Source: J029 sp964482495
GTDB lineage: Bacteria; Planctomycetota; UBA1135
Assembly: GCA_964482495.1 (NCBI GenBank)
Contig: CAYZXS010000002.1
Coordinates: 76,036 to 140,035 of the forward strand
Reading direction: 5' to 3'
DNA length: 64,000 nt
In this document: positions 41,601 through 50,332 of the stretch, piece by piece
Position numbering within the stretch: the first letter of the stretch is position 1
Layout: every line of letters begins with the position of its first letter
Position numbers and translations under genes: made by a program
The notes under the pieces: model-generated
Databases searched by the model: none
What the model saw: the letters and a program-made list of their open reading frames with translations, nothing else
Told to the model about the DNA's origin: nothing

Positions 41601-42224
41601 CTACTCCTCCTCCTGGATCGAGGGGCTGATCCAGCGCTGGACCCAGATGATCAGGCCGATCAAGAAGAAGGCGCCCGGCGACAGCACCAGCAGGCCGTTG
41701 CCGTAGTACCAGCCGCCGTTGTTCGTGGTCTCCATGACGGTGTAGCCGAGGATCTTGCCCGAGCCGAGCAGCTCGCGGAAGAAGCCGACGATGATCAGGA
41801 TGATCGAGTAGCCGGCCGAGTTGCCGAGGCCGTCGAGCGCCGACTTGCCGACCGGGTTGGCCATGGCGAAGGCCTCGGCCCGGCCCATCACGATGCAGTT
41901 GGTGATGATCAGGCCGACGAAGACCGACAGCTGCTTGCTGACGTCGTAGAGGAAGGCCTTCAGGATCTGGTCGGCGACGATCACCAGCGAGGCGATCACC
42001 GCCAGCTGGACGATGATGCGCACGCTGCCGGGGATCTTGTTGCGCAGCGCCGAGATGACGATGTTCGAGCCCATCAGGACGAAGGTCAGCGCCCCCGACA
42101 TCACGATCGAGGTCTCGAGCTTGGTCGTCACGGCCAGCGCCGAGCAGATGCCGAGCACCTGCAGCGTCACAGGGTTGTTGATGTGGAGCGGGTCGACGAG
42201 GACCTTGCGGGTCTTGCTATCCAT
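41601..42224 (-). CDS. nqrD: Na+-NQR subunit D
   Basis: 207 residues with six predicted helices. Cysteines C27 (GICSALAV) and C110 (ITNCIVMGR) match the iron ligands. It ends in an acidic QEEE tail. It starts three bases after the nqrC stop. Confidence 0.97.
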   Translation of the reverse strand: MDSKTRKVLVDPLHINNPVTLQVLGICSALAVTTKLETSIVMSGALTFVLMGSNIVISALRNKIPGSVRIIVQLAVIASLVIVADQILKAFLYDVSKQLSVFVGLIITNCIVMGRAEAFAMANPVGKSALDGLGNSAGYSIILIIVGFFRELLGSGKILGYTVMETTNNGGWYYGNGLLVLSPGAFFLIGLIIWVQRWISPSIQEEE

Positions 42225-42227
42225 GGC

Positions 42228-43004
42228 TCAAGCCCTCCCGTTGGCGCTGAGGAAGGGGCCGTAGCCGGCCTCGCTCATCCAGGTCTGGATGAAGAAGCCG
42301 ACCGCGACGCTGGTGATCGTGGCGCCGGAGATGCCGTCGACCTGGTAGCGGTCGTCGGCCACCTTGCCGAACTTGGTGACCTCGAGGCGCAGCTCGCCGG
42401 CCTCGTCGTAGATCGCCTTGCCACCCCACAGCGCCTTCCAGTTCGGGTTGTCGACCTCGCCGCCGAGGCCCGGGGTCTCGCCGTGCTCGTAGAAGGTGAT
42501 GCCGCGGATCTTCTGCAGGTCCCGCTCGAGGCACAGGAAACCCTTCAGGGTCGACCACAGGCCGTTGCCCCAGATCGGCAGCACCCAGCACTCCTTGCCG
42601 GCGGTCTTGACCTGGAACACCAGCAGCTCGTTCGGCAGGTTGCCGACCCGGGCCAGGTCCTTGACCCCGAGCTCCTCGGTGCTGGTCCCCTTGCCGGAGG
42701 TCTTGGCGTCGGCCATCAGGGCGTTGACGTCGTAGCCCTCGGGGGCGGGGCCGACGAGGGCGCCGCTGGCGCGGTCGTAGAGCGAGGTCTCGATGTCCTG
42801 GAACATCCGGTCGACCTCCTCGACGGTGGGCTTGGCGCCGGCCTCGACCAGGCCGGCGACGACGAGGATGTTCGTCTGCAGGTCCAGCTTCTTGTTGACC
42901 TCCTGGCGCTCCTTCAGGCCGACCGCGAAGGCGGACACGACCAGCGAGCAGCCCAGGCAGACGGCCAGCGCGAAGCTGACGATGTACTTGTTACTGAAGT
43001 CCAA
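42228..43004 (-). CDS. nqrC: Na+-NQR subunit C (covalent FMN protein)
   Basis: 258 residues. One N-terminal helix and an FMN_bind domain. The covalent flavin site SGAT (T229) is in DGISGATITS, the substrate of ApbE. GNGLWSTLKGFL and EHGETPGLGGEV are family segments. It overlaps nqrB by 14 bases. Confidence 0.97.
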   Translation of the reverse strand: MDFSNKYIVSFALAVCLGCSLVVSAFAVGLKERQEVNKKLDLQTNILVVAGLVEAGAKPTVEEVDRMFQDIETSLYDRASGALVGPAPEGYDVNALMADAKTSGKGTSTEELGVKDLARVGNLPNELLVFQVKTAGKECWVLPIWGNGLWSTLKGFLCLERDLQKIRGITFYEHGETPGLGGEVDNPNWKALWGGKAIYDEAGELRLEVTKFGKVADDRYQVDGISGATITSVAVGFFIQTWMSEAGYGPFLSANGRA

Positions 43005-44151
43005 GGCGCTGCTCCCGACGCTTGATGTTGGCCTTGACCACGTAGTAGTCGATCACCGGGGCGAAGATGTTCATGAAGATGATGGCCAGCATCATCCCCT
43101 CTGGGTAGGCGGGGTTCAGCACCCGCACCAGCACCGTCAGCACGCCGATCAGGACGCCGTAGATCCACTTGCCGGTCTCGGTCTGGGAGGCCGAAACCGG
43201 GTCGGTGGCCATGAAGACGGTGCCGAAGGCGAAGCCGCCGACCACCAGGTGCCAGTGCCACGGCACCGCCATGTAGTGCTCGGGGCTGGGCGCCAGCAGG
43301 TTCAGCAGCGATGCCATGCCAGCCATGCCCACCAGGCAGCCGAGCATGATGCGCCAGCTGGCGATCTTGCTGAAGAGCAGGATCGCGGCGCCGATCAGGC
43401 AGCACAGGGTGCTGGTCTCGCCGAAGGAGCCGGCCTGGAGTCCGAGGAAGGCGTCCATCCAGTCCATGCCGGCGGTGGCGGCGGCGCCGTCGGTGTAGAA
43501 CTGCGCCAGGGGCGTGGCGCCGGAGAAACCGTCGATCCAGCTCTCGCGCCCGGCGATCCAGACCTCGTCGCCCGAGATCTGGCCGGGGTAGGCGAAGAAC
43601 AGGAACACCCGGGTGGTGAGCGCCGGGTTGAGCACGTTCATGCCGGTGCCGCCGAAGACCTCCTTGCCGATCACCACGCCGAAGGCGGTGCCGACGGCCA
43701 GCTGCCACAGCGGGATGGTGGCCGGCACGATCAGCGGGATCAGCAGGCCGCTGACTAGGAAGCCCTCGTTGATCTCGTGCTTGCGGACCACGGAGAACAG
43801 GGTCTCGATGCCGCCGCCGACGGCCATCGTCACGAGGTAGAGCGGGAGGAACAGCCACAGGCCGGAGAGGAAGGCGTCCAGGACGCCGACGGTCTCGCCG
43901 GCGGCCAGGGCGGCCTGGTTGCCGGTGTTCCACATCGCGAACAGGGTGCAGGGCACCAGCGCCCACACCACCGTCATCATGGTCCGCTTGAGGTCGATGC
44001 CGTCGCGGATGTGCGGGCCGGCCGTGGTCCGGGCGCCCGGGGTGTAGAGGAAGCTGTCCGCCGCCTCGTAGAGGGGGTAGAGCTTCTCCAGCTTGCCGCC
44101 CTCGTGGAAGAGCGGCTCCAGCTTGTCGAGCTGCTTGCGCAGGAATGACAT
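42991..44151 (-). CDS. nqrB: Na+-NQR subunit B (covalent FMN membrane subunit)
   Basis: 386 residues, about ten helices. The covalent FMN threonine is T213 in DGFSGATPLA. Conserved EINEGFLVSGLLIPL, GGTGMNVLNPALTTRVFLFFAYP and GTVFMATDPVSA segments are present. It holds FMN and riboflavin sites and part of the Na path. It follows nqrA by five bases. Confidence 0.97.
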   Translation of the reverse strand: MSFLRKQLDKLEPLFHEGGKLEKLYPLYEAADSFLYTPGARTTAGPHIRDGIDLKRTMMTVVWALVPCTLFAMWNTGNQAALAAGETVGVLDAFLSGLWLFLPLYLVTMAVGGGIETLFSVVRKHEINEGFLVSGLLIPLIVPATIPLWQLAVGTAFGVVIGKEVFGGTGMNVLNPALTTRVFLFFAYPGQISGDEVWIAGRESWIDGFSGATPLAQFYTDGAAATAGMDWMDAFLGLQAGSFGETSTLCCLIGAAILLFSKIASWRIMLGCLVGMAGMASLLNLLAPSPEHYMAVPWHWHLVVGGFAFGTVFMATDPVSASQTETGKWIYGVLIGVLTVLVRVLNPAYPEGMMLAIIFMNIFAPVIDYYVVKANIKRREQRLGLQ

Positions 44152-44156
44152 TCTCC

Positions 44157-45506
44157 TCAGCCCTCCTTCTCGATGCGGTCGAGCATGTCACGCAGCAGCC
44201 TGGTGACCGGGATCTTCGACGGGCAGACGTACTCGCACAGGGCGAGGTCCTCCTCCGCCAGCTCGAGCACGCCGAGCTTCTCGGCGCCCTCCAGGTCGCC
44301 GGCGGCCAGCGCCTTGATCAGCGGCGTCGCCAGGATGTCCATCGGCAGCACCTGGTCGTAGGAGCCGATCGGGACGATGGCGCGGTCGCCGCCGTTGACG
44401 TCGGTGTCGAAGCGGAAGCGCCGGCGCACGAACTTGGCCAGGGCCGAGTTGGTGAAGGTGTGGCGCTTGCCCACCGGGCTGAGCCAGCCGAGGAACTCGC
44501 GCTCGGGAGCGTCTTCGATGACGCACAGCATGTTGTCGAAGCGGCCCAGGTAGCCGTAAGGGCTGCCGGGCTTGGCGGTCCAGCCGCCCAGCACCGAGCC
44601 CGAGATCAGCCGCGGCTCGGCGGCCTCGAGCCGGCCCGCGGTCAGGTCCTCGGTCGAGGCGCCGCGGCGGGTCCGGAGCAGCGCCGGCTGCTTCACGCCC
44701 GGCCCGACCAGGGCCACCACGCGCGCGGTCGGGATCTGGCCGGTGACCAGGAACTCGCCGATGTCGGCCAGGTCCTGGTAGCCCAGGTGCCAGGCGGTGC
44801 GACCGGGGCCGACCGGGTCCAGGGCGTTGATGTGCACCCCGGCGTTGCCGGCCGGGTGCTGGCCGGCGAAGGAGGTGTGCTCGACGCCGTCGACCTGGAA
44901 GGCGCCCCAGTCCTCGCCGGCGGCGGTGCACAGCCGGACCCGGCCGGAGGTCAGCTTGGTGACCGCCACCAGCCCGGCCCGGAAGTGGGCCTCGCGGCCC
45001 TCGAGGGCGGCCAGCGGCGGCGGCGCCAGCGGCTGGGTCTCCATCGCGGTGACGAAGATCGAGCGCGGGTCCTCGGCCGAGCGGGCGATCTTCTCGAAGG
45101 GCCGCTGGCGCAGGCAGGCCCAGAAGCCGGACCGCAGCAGGTGGCCGCGGATGGCGTCGGCCTCGGCCTTGACCGGATCGACCGGGTCGAAGGGCAGCTG
45201 CTCCTCGTCCTCGTCGAGCCGGATCACCACCGACTGCACCATGCGGCGCTTGCCGCGGTTGATGGCCACGACCTCGCCGGCGCCCGGGGCGGTGAATTGC
45301 ACCGCCTCGTCCTGCTTGTCGTAGAAGAGCGGTTCGCCCAGCTTGACCTTCTGGCCGATGTGGACGAGCAGTTTGACCTTGATCCCCCAGGCTTCCTGGG
45401 GTTTCAAGGCGACGTGGAGGATCTTCGGGCCTTCCTGCGGCACGACGGACTCCAGTCCGCCGTGGATCGGCACGTCGAATCCCTTTCGGATCTTGACGAC
45501 AGACAT
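44157..45506 (-). CDS. nqrA: Na+-NQR subunit A
   Basis: 449 residues, soluble. N-terminal KIRKGFDVPIHG, a barrel/biotinyl-like fold and the quinone-side SGRV/CTAAG region; the C-terminus has VCPSKIPVTRLLRDML. It is the first gene of the operon nqrABCDEF-apbE. The ATG at 45506 is chosen by similarity of MSVVKIRKGFD to family starts. A leader of about 95 bases is expected from the TACAAT upstream. Confidence 0.96.
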   Translation of the reverse strand: MSVVKIRKGFDVPIHGGLESVVPQEGPKILHVALKPQEAWGIKVKLLVHIGQKVKLGEPLFYDKQDEAVQFTAPGAGEVVAINRGKRRMVQSVVIRLDEDEEQLPFDPVDPVKAEADAIRGHLLRSGFWACLRQRPFEKIARSAEDPRSIFVTAMETQPLAPPPLAALEGREAHFRAGLVAVTKLTSGRVRLCTAAGEDWGAFQVDGVEHTSFAGQHPAGNAGVHINALDPVGPGRTAWHLGYQDLADIGEFLVTGQIPTARVVALVGPGVKQPALLRTRRGASTEDLTAGRLEAAEPRLISGSVLGGWTAKPGSPYGYLGRFDNMLCVIEDAPEREFLGWLSPVGKRHTFTNSALAKFVRRRFRFDTDVNGGDRAIVPIGSYDQVLPMDILATPLIKALAAGDLEGAEKLGVLELAEEDLALCEYVCPSKIPVTRLLRDMLDRIEKEG

Positions 45507-45607
45507 CGGGCCAGGCTTGTGAGGTCGGTTGGGGGGCCTCCGCGCGGAGCGGGGCGGTGGACCAGGCCCCCTGGAATGAGAGCCATCCCCGCTCGACGGA
45601 AGCGGGG

Positions 45608-45613
45608 ATTGTA
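45608..45613 (-). promoter_or_regulatory. Likely -10 element of the nqr operon (TACAAT)
   Basis: Minus-strand TACAAT in a less GC-rich spot, with a predicted TSS near 45601 and a leader of about 95 bases. No good -35 is seen. A CCCCGC/GCGGGG hairpin lies in the leader. The same 246-base gap holds the divergent HtrA promoter, possibly TATCCT at 45702-45707. Confidence 0.5.
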
Positions 45614-45752
45614 AGGGCGCGGCCCGTGCTGAATAGCTAAGGCAGGGAAGTGCCGGAGCCAACGGCCTGGTCGGCGGGAACGGCGGATTCCCCGCCAGGG
45701 TTATCCTTGACTCGTAGGCCCCGGAGTCCCCGCCTCTGGGGCCGCCCCAACC

Positions 45753-46856
45753 ATGATCACCCGCCGCTTGCTGCTGCTCCTGGCCGGCCTCGTCGCCGGC
45801 CTGCTCCTCTCCCTGGCCCCGGACGCTCGCTCCGGCCGCCCCTCCAGCCCGGCCCAGCTCCTGGAGCTGTCCGAGGCCCTGGAGCAGCTCTCGGCCCGGG
45901 TGCTCCGGAGCACGGTCCACATCCACGTCGACTTCACGGCCGGGGGGCAGCGCTCCGCCAGCACCGGCACCGGCTTCGTGGTCGACGCCATCCAGGGCCT
46001 GGTGGTGACCAACAACCACGTCGTCAACCCGCCGCAGGAGGGCGATGAGGAGGCCACCAACGTCTTCGTCAAGGTCACCCTGGGGGACGGCCGGGTCTTC
46101 CCGGCCGAGGTCGTCGCCAGCGACCCCCGGACCGACATCGGCGTGCTCCGGATCCCGGAGGGGGCGGCCCGCCGCCAGCTGGCCTGGGGCGACAGCGACG
46201 CCCTGCGGCCCGGGACCATGGTCATGGCCGTGGGCAACCCCCTGGGCCTGGTCGGCACCACCAGCGTCGGGGTCATCAGCGGCCTGAACCGCTCGGTGGG
46301 CATCCTCCGCGGCGGCTACGAGGACTTCCTGCAGCACGACGCCGTGATCGACCAGGGCAGCTCGGGCGGGCCGCTGGTCAACATGCGCGGCGAGCTGGTG
46401 GGGGTGAACACCGCCATCAGCCCGGATTCCCAGTACAAGGCCGCGCGGGGCCAGCACAGCTGGAACGGCGTCTCCTGGTCGGTGCCGGCCCGCCTGGCGC
46501 GGAAGGTGGCCGAGGACCTGGTCGAGTTCGGCAAGGTCCGCCGCGGCTATTTGGGAGTCCAGACGACCGAGAACGACGTCTCCGCCGCGGTGGCCAAGCG
46601 GACCGGCATGGCCCGGCCCTACGGCGCCCAGGTCGACCGGGTGGAGCCGAACACCCCGGCCGCTGCGGCCGGCCTCAAGCGGGGGGACATCATCCTGTCC
46701 GTGGACGGCCACGAGGTCACGGGCCGGGCCTCCCTGCGGGCCCGGATCAGCGCCTATTCGCCCGGGGACGTCGTCCAGGTCGAGATCTGGCGCAACAAGG
46801 CCGCCCTCGAGCTCCAGGTCGAGCTGACCCTCCTGCCCCAGGACCTGGGCGGCTGA
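45753..46856 (+). CDS. HtrA/DegP-type serine protease with one PDZ domain
   Basis: 367 residues. Signal anchor (LLLLLAGLVAGLLLSLAP), trypsin-like domain with the triad H in TNNHVV, D in RTDIGVL and S in GSSGGPL, then one PDZ domain (GYLGVQTTENDV; VEPNTPAAAAGLKRGDIILSVDG). It degrades or chaperones misfolded periplasmic proteins. A possible TATCCT -10 (45702-45707) would leave a leader of about 40 bases. A strong hairpin terminator follows. Confidence 0.94.
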   Translation: MITRRLLLLLAGLVAGLLLSLAPDARSGRPSSPAQLLELSEALEQLSARVLRSTVHIHVDFTAGGQRSASTGTGFVVDAIQGLVVTNNHVVNPPQEGDEEATNVFVKVTLGDGRVFPAEVVASDPRTDIGVLRIPEGAARRQLAWGDSDALRPGTMVMAVGNPLGLVGTTSVGVISGLNRSVGILRGGYEDFLQHDAVIDQGSSGGPLVNMRGELVGVNTAISPDSQYKAARGQHSWNGVSWSVPARLARKVAEDLVEFGKVRRGYLGVQTTENDVSAAVAKRTGMARPYGAQVDRVEPNTPAAAAGLKRGDIILSVDGHEVTGRASLRARISAYSPGDVVQVEIWRNKAALELQVELTLLPQDLGG

Positions 46857-46886
46857 TCGCCCGGGCCCCGGCCTGCCCAGAAAGAG

Positions 46887-46935
46887 CGAAGGCCGCCGGT
46901 TCCCCCTGGTGGAGCCGGCGGCCTTCGTTCCCCTT
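46887..46935 (+). terminator. Terminator of the HtrA gene
   Basis: A 17-bp stem with one G-U pair (46887-46903 with 46911-46927) and a seven-base loop, followed by TTCCCCTT. A stretch of 85 bases between it and the TatD-like gene shows nothing else. Confidence 0.8.
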
Positions 46936-47020
46936 GGAATCCCCCCTTTGAGAGACGGGTGCGATTTCCAGAACAGTGTTATCCCGCGAGTGCCCCGGGG
47001 GTAACCGGGATTTCCCAAGA

Positions 47021-47836
47021 TCAGGCCAGGATCCGCTCCTTCTCGGGCAGGGCCATGCGCTCGGCGCCGTAGAACTCCATCGGGTTGTCCCAGACCAGCT
47101 TCTGGATCTGGGCCGGGTCGGCGCCGCGGGCCTCGAGCAGGGCCGCGGTCTTGGGCACGTTGAGCGGGTCGGACTTGCCCCAGTCGGCGCTGGAGTTCAG
47201 CGTCACCCGCTCGACCCCGTGGTCGAAGTAGATGTTGACGAAGCGCTCGGGGGTGAGCTTGGTCTCCGGGTAGACCGTGTGGCCGGCCCAGTAGCCGGCG
47301 TCCAAGATCATCTTGGTGGTCTCCTCGGTGGAGTGGTCGATGACCACCCGGCCCGGATCGACGTCCAGGTCGGCCAGGACGTCCATGGTCCGCTGGGTGC
47401 CGCGGGCCTTGTCCCGGTGGGGGGTGTGGACCATCACCGGCAGGTTGAAGCGCTTCGCCAGCTCGACCTGGGCGATGAAGTACTTCTCCTCGGAGGGCGT
47501 GATGTTGTCGTAGCCCAGCTCGCCGACGGCGACGACGCCGTCGCGGGCCATCAGCTCCGGCAGCATCTCCATGACCTCGTCGGCCAGGCGCTCGTCGTTG
47601 GCCTCCTTGGGGTTGAGGCCGATGGTGCAGCGGTGCTCGATGCCGAAGGTGGCGGCGCGCTCGCGCTCCCACTCCAGGATCATCAGGAAGTAGTCCCGGA
47701 AGGTGCCGGCGCTGGTGCGCGGCTGCCCGAGCCAGAAGGACGGCTCCACCACGGCCCGGATTCCGGCCAGGAACATGGCCTGGTAGTCGTCGGTGGTGCG
47801 GGAGACGCAGTGGATGTGGGGGTCGATGTAGCGCAT
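47021..47836 (-). CDS. TatD-related metal-dependent hydrolase
   Basis: 271 residues. Amidohydrolase-like barrel: DPHIHC at the N-terminus (metal H), VGELGYDN (E), VMVHTPHRD (H), RVVIDHSTEET (H) and LNSSADWG (D). It resembles the TatD / DUF6282-like group of Mg or Zn hydrolases. The substrate is unknown. Its promoter overlaps the stop codon of the upstream Lon-like gene. Confidence 0.82.
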   Translation of the reverse strand: MRYIDPHIHCVSRTTDDYQAMFLAGIRAVVEPSFWLGQPRTSAGTFRDYFLMILEWERERAATFGIEHRCTIGLNPKEANDERLADEVMEMLPELMARDGVVAVGELGYDNITPSEEKYFIAQVELAKRFNLPVMVHTPHRDKARGTQRTMDVLADLDVDPGRVVIDHSTEETTKMILDAGYWAGHTVYPETKLTPERFVNIYFDHGVERVTLNSSADWGKSDPLNVPKTAALLEARGADPAQIQKLVWDNPMEFYGAERMALPEKERILA

Positions 47837-47859
47837 GGTCGTGTGGTGACGGACCGGGA

Positions 47860-47868
47860 ATTGTATCA
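47860..47868 (-). promoter_or_regulatory. Extended -10 element of the TatD-like gene (TGATACAAT)
   Basis: TGATACAAT is an extended -10 (TGn + TACAAT), about 23 bases before the ATG. Its TGA is the stop codon of the Lon-like gene. Confidence 0.55.
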
Positions 47869-50316
47869 GTCCTTGGCCTTGTCCTTATCCTCTCGCTGCT
47901 TCTCGTAACGCTTCATGGCCGCCTCGACCCGGCCCATGACCGATTCCTCGGGCCAGGAGCCGTCCTTGCGCCGCTTGCCAGCCGGCAGCCCGGTCAGCAG
48001 CGCGATGCCCTGGTCGATGGTCCCGACCGCCCACAGGTGGAAGCGGCCCTCCTTGACCGCCTGGACGATCTCGGCGTCCAGCATCAGGTCCTCGACGTTG
48101 GACTCCGGCAGCATCACCCCCTGGTCGCCGGTCAGGCCCCGTCGCTGGCACAGCTCGAAGAAGCCGGCCACCTTCTGGTTGACGCCGCCGACCGCCATCA
48201 CCTCGCCCTGCATGTTGACGGCCCCGGTGACCGCCACGTCCTGGCGCACCGGAAGCCCGCCGATGGCCGACAGCAGGGCGTAGACCTCGGTCGAGCTGGC
48301 CGAGTCGCCGTCGATCGGGCCGTAGCTCTGGTCGAAGCTGAGCGCGGCCTTGAAGGGCAGGGTGCGCTTCTGGCCGAAGCGGTGGCGCAGGAAGGACTCG
48401 AGCAGCAGCACGCCCTTGGTGTGGATCGGGCCGCTCAGCTCGACCTCGCGCTCGATGTTCAGGGTGCTGTCCTCGCCCAAGGCCACCGTGGCCGAGACCC
48501 GGGCGGCGCGGCCGAAGGGCAGCGGGCCGATCGAGACCACGGTCAGGGCGTTGACCGAGCCGGTCCGGCTGCCGGAGGTCTCGATCTCGTAGACGCCGTC
48601 CAGGACCGCCCGCAGGTGCCACTCGGGCTCGGCGGCGTGCTGGAGCCGGAACTGCCGCCGGCCGGCCTCGACCGCCTCCCGGTCGATCCGGCGCCGGCCG
48701 TCGCGGCGGGCGTAGTAGGAGGCCTCGCGGGCGTAGTCGGCCAGGGCCGGGATCCGCGCCGACAGCCGGTTGCGCCGGCCGGCGTCCTCGACCGACCGCT
48801 CCACCAGCGCCCGCAGGCCGGTGACGGCGAAGGGCAGCAGGCCCTCGCGCTGCCCCAGGTCGCGCAGCACCCGCACCAGGCGCACGACGTTGCCCTGGTC
48901 CAGCGGCAGGTTGTCGTCGAACTCGGCCTTGGTCTTGAAGATCTTGGGGAAGTCGAAGTCGGTGTCGTGCAGGACCTCGTAGAGGTCGTTGTCGCCCACC
49001 AGGACCACCTTCAGGTCGATCGGGATCGGCTCCGGGCGGACCCCGGTGACCCCGAGCGGCGACATGCCCTCGATGGTGTGGATCTCCAGGCTGTGGTTCT
49101 GCAGCGTCCGCTTGAGCGAGCGCCAGACCTCGGCCTCCTTGAAGACGTCGCGGGCGTTCAGGATCAGCAGGCCGCCGTCGGCCGCCAGCAGCGAGCCGGG
49201 CCGGACCGCGAGGTGGAAGTGGCCGGGGCCGGCGCTCAGCAGCCGCCGCTCGACGGCGCCGAACAGGTTGGAGTAGTTCGGGTGGAGTTCGGTGACCGTC
49301 GGGCACTCGCCCTGCTCGGCGCTGCGGACCAGGTTGACCTCGTAGACCTCGAGGCCGGGCTTGCTCTTGGAGCCGCCCTCGTCCTCGTCGTCGTCGTCGC
49401 TGCCCGGCCCTTGGCGCCGGAACAGGTGCAGGTTGGCCAGGGCGAAGGCGGCGCCGTCGCCCAGCCAGGCGCCCAGGTCGATGTCGGCGCCGACCTCCTC
49501 GGCGGTGGCGATCGTCAGGCCCTGGACGACCTCGCGGACCCGGGCCTCGTCCAGGTTCTGGACCTCCCGCAGCAGCCGCAGGCCGAGCAGCCGGGCCTTG
49601 TGCTGGGCCTTGCGCAGCTGGGTCATCAGGCCCTCCCGGGCCATCATCAGGCGCCGCAGGGCGGCCTCGGCCGGCCGCTCCTCCTCCGGGATCTTGCCCA
49701 GGGCGTCCGGCGCGACGGCGTTGTCGCCGATCCGCAGGTAGATGTCCGGCCGGTGGCCGTCCTCCTCCTCGACCTGGACCAGGGCCAGCCCGGCGGCCTT
49801 GGCCCGCCGCGCTAGGCGCCGGAAGAGCTGCTCCTCGGCGGTCGAGTAGCGCCGCAGCAGCTTCTGGCGCCGCTCCTGGTGCTCCTCGCTCTCCAGCAGC
49901 CGCGGGATCTCGCGCCGCATCGCCCGCCGCCAGTCCTTCATGCCCTCGACCAGCTTGGCGCCATGCCCGGCCGGCAGCGCCAGGTGGTGGGGGCGGACCG
50001 GGTCCATGAAGTTGTGGACGAAGACGTGGTCGCGCAGCTCCGGGCAGCTCAGGCGGACCTTCTCCAGCAGGTTGCGAACCGTGTCGAAGCGCTCGGCGCC
50101 GCCGATGCCCGACAGGTAGACGTTGTAGCCCGGCGCCTGGACCGCCAGGCCCATGCGCAGGGCCTCGACCGGCCGCTCTTGGCCGATCAGGTTCGAGACC
50201 GGGTCCTGGCCGCCCTTGCGCTTGAGCGGCTTGGGGATCCAGGTCGCGGGGCAGGTCCAGCGGAGGTCCCGGACGCGGAGCGGGCGAGGGTTGGAGGAGC
50301 TGCGGCGAGCGGCCAT
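47866..50316 (-). CDS. Lon-like ATP-dependent protease (AAA_32 / LonB-YcbZ type)
   Basis: 816 residues. An AAA-like N-terminal region begins at GQERPVEALRMGL. The usual P-loop is degenerate (YLSGIGGAERFDTV, with no GK[ST]). A long helical region and an acidic insert (SDDDDEDEGGSK, about 310) follow. The AAA part continues with LLAADGGLLILNARDVF and the C-terminal S16 protease domain has the Ser-Lys dyad in GDSASSTEVY and NQKVAGFF, with GAVNMQGEVMAVGGVNQK. No membrane helix is seen. ATP binding in this family can vary, so activity is uncertain. It has a leaderless -10 eight bases upstream. Confidence 0.9.
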   Translation of the reverse strand: MAARRSSSNPRPLRVRDLRWTCPATWIPKPLKRKGGQDPVSNLIGQERPVEALRMGLAVQAPGYNVYLSGIGGAERFDTVRNLLEKVRLSCPELRDHVFVHNFMDPVRPHHLALPAGHGAKLVEGMKDWRRAMRREIPRLLESEEHQERRQKLLRRYSTAEEQLFRRLARRAKAAGLALVQVEEEDGHRPDIYLRIGDNAVAPDALGKIPEEERPAEAALRRLMMAREGLMTQLRKAQHKARLLGLRLLREVQNLDEARVREVVQGLTIATAEEVGADIDLGAWLGDGAAFALANLHLFRRQGPGSDDDDEDEGGSKSKPGLEVYEVNLVRSAEQGECPTVTELHPNYSNLFGAVERRLLSAGPGHFHLAVRPGSLLAADGGLLILNARDVFKEAEVWRSLKRTLQNHSLEIHTIEGMSPLGVTGVRPEPIPIDLKVVLVGDNDLYEVLHDTDFDFPKIFKTKAEFDDNLPLDQGNVVRLVRVLRDLGQREGLLPFAVTGLRALVERSVEDAGRRNRLSARIPALADYAREASYYARRDGRRRIDREAVEAGRRQFRLQHAAEPEWHLRAVLDGVYEIETSGSRTGSVNALTVVSIGPLPFGRAARVSATVALGEDSTLNIEREVELSGPIHTKGVLLLESFLRHRFGQKRTLPFKAALSFDQSYGPIDGDSASSTEVYALLSAIGGLPVRQDVAVTGAVNMQGEVMAVGGVNQKVAGFFELCQRRGLTGDQGVMLPESNVEDLMLDAEIVQAVKEGRFHLWAVGTIDQGIALLTGLPAGKRRKDGSWPEESVMGRVEAAMKRYEKQREDKDKAKD

Positions 50317-50324
50317 CGCCGCGG

Positions 50325-50330
50325 ATCCTA
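50325..50330 (-). promoter_or_regulatory. -10 element of the Lon-like gene (TAGGAT, 8 nt from the start)
   Basis: Minus-strand TAGGAT, eight bases, then ATG. It lies in the 16-base gap after the TPR membrane protein gene. Confidence 0.55.
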
Positions 50331-50332
50331 CG

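Noticed and set aside
39957..43025. A plus-strand open frame of 1022 codons across the nqr genes
   Set aside because: It lies antisense to five well-supported nqr genes, is made of E/D/H/Q-rich low-complexity sequence and has no ribosome binding site or promoter.
46936..47020. The stretch between the HtrA terminator and the TatD-like gene as a small gene or regulatory RNA
   Set aside because: No open frame with a start signal, no promoter-like hexamer and no stable hairpin were seen.
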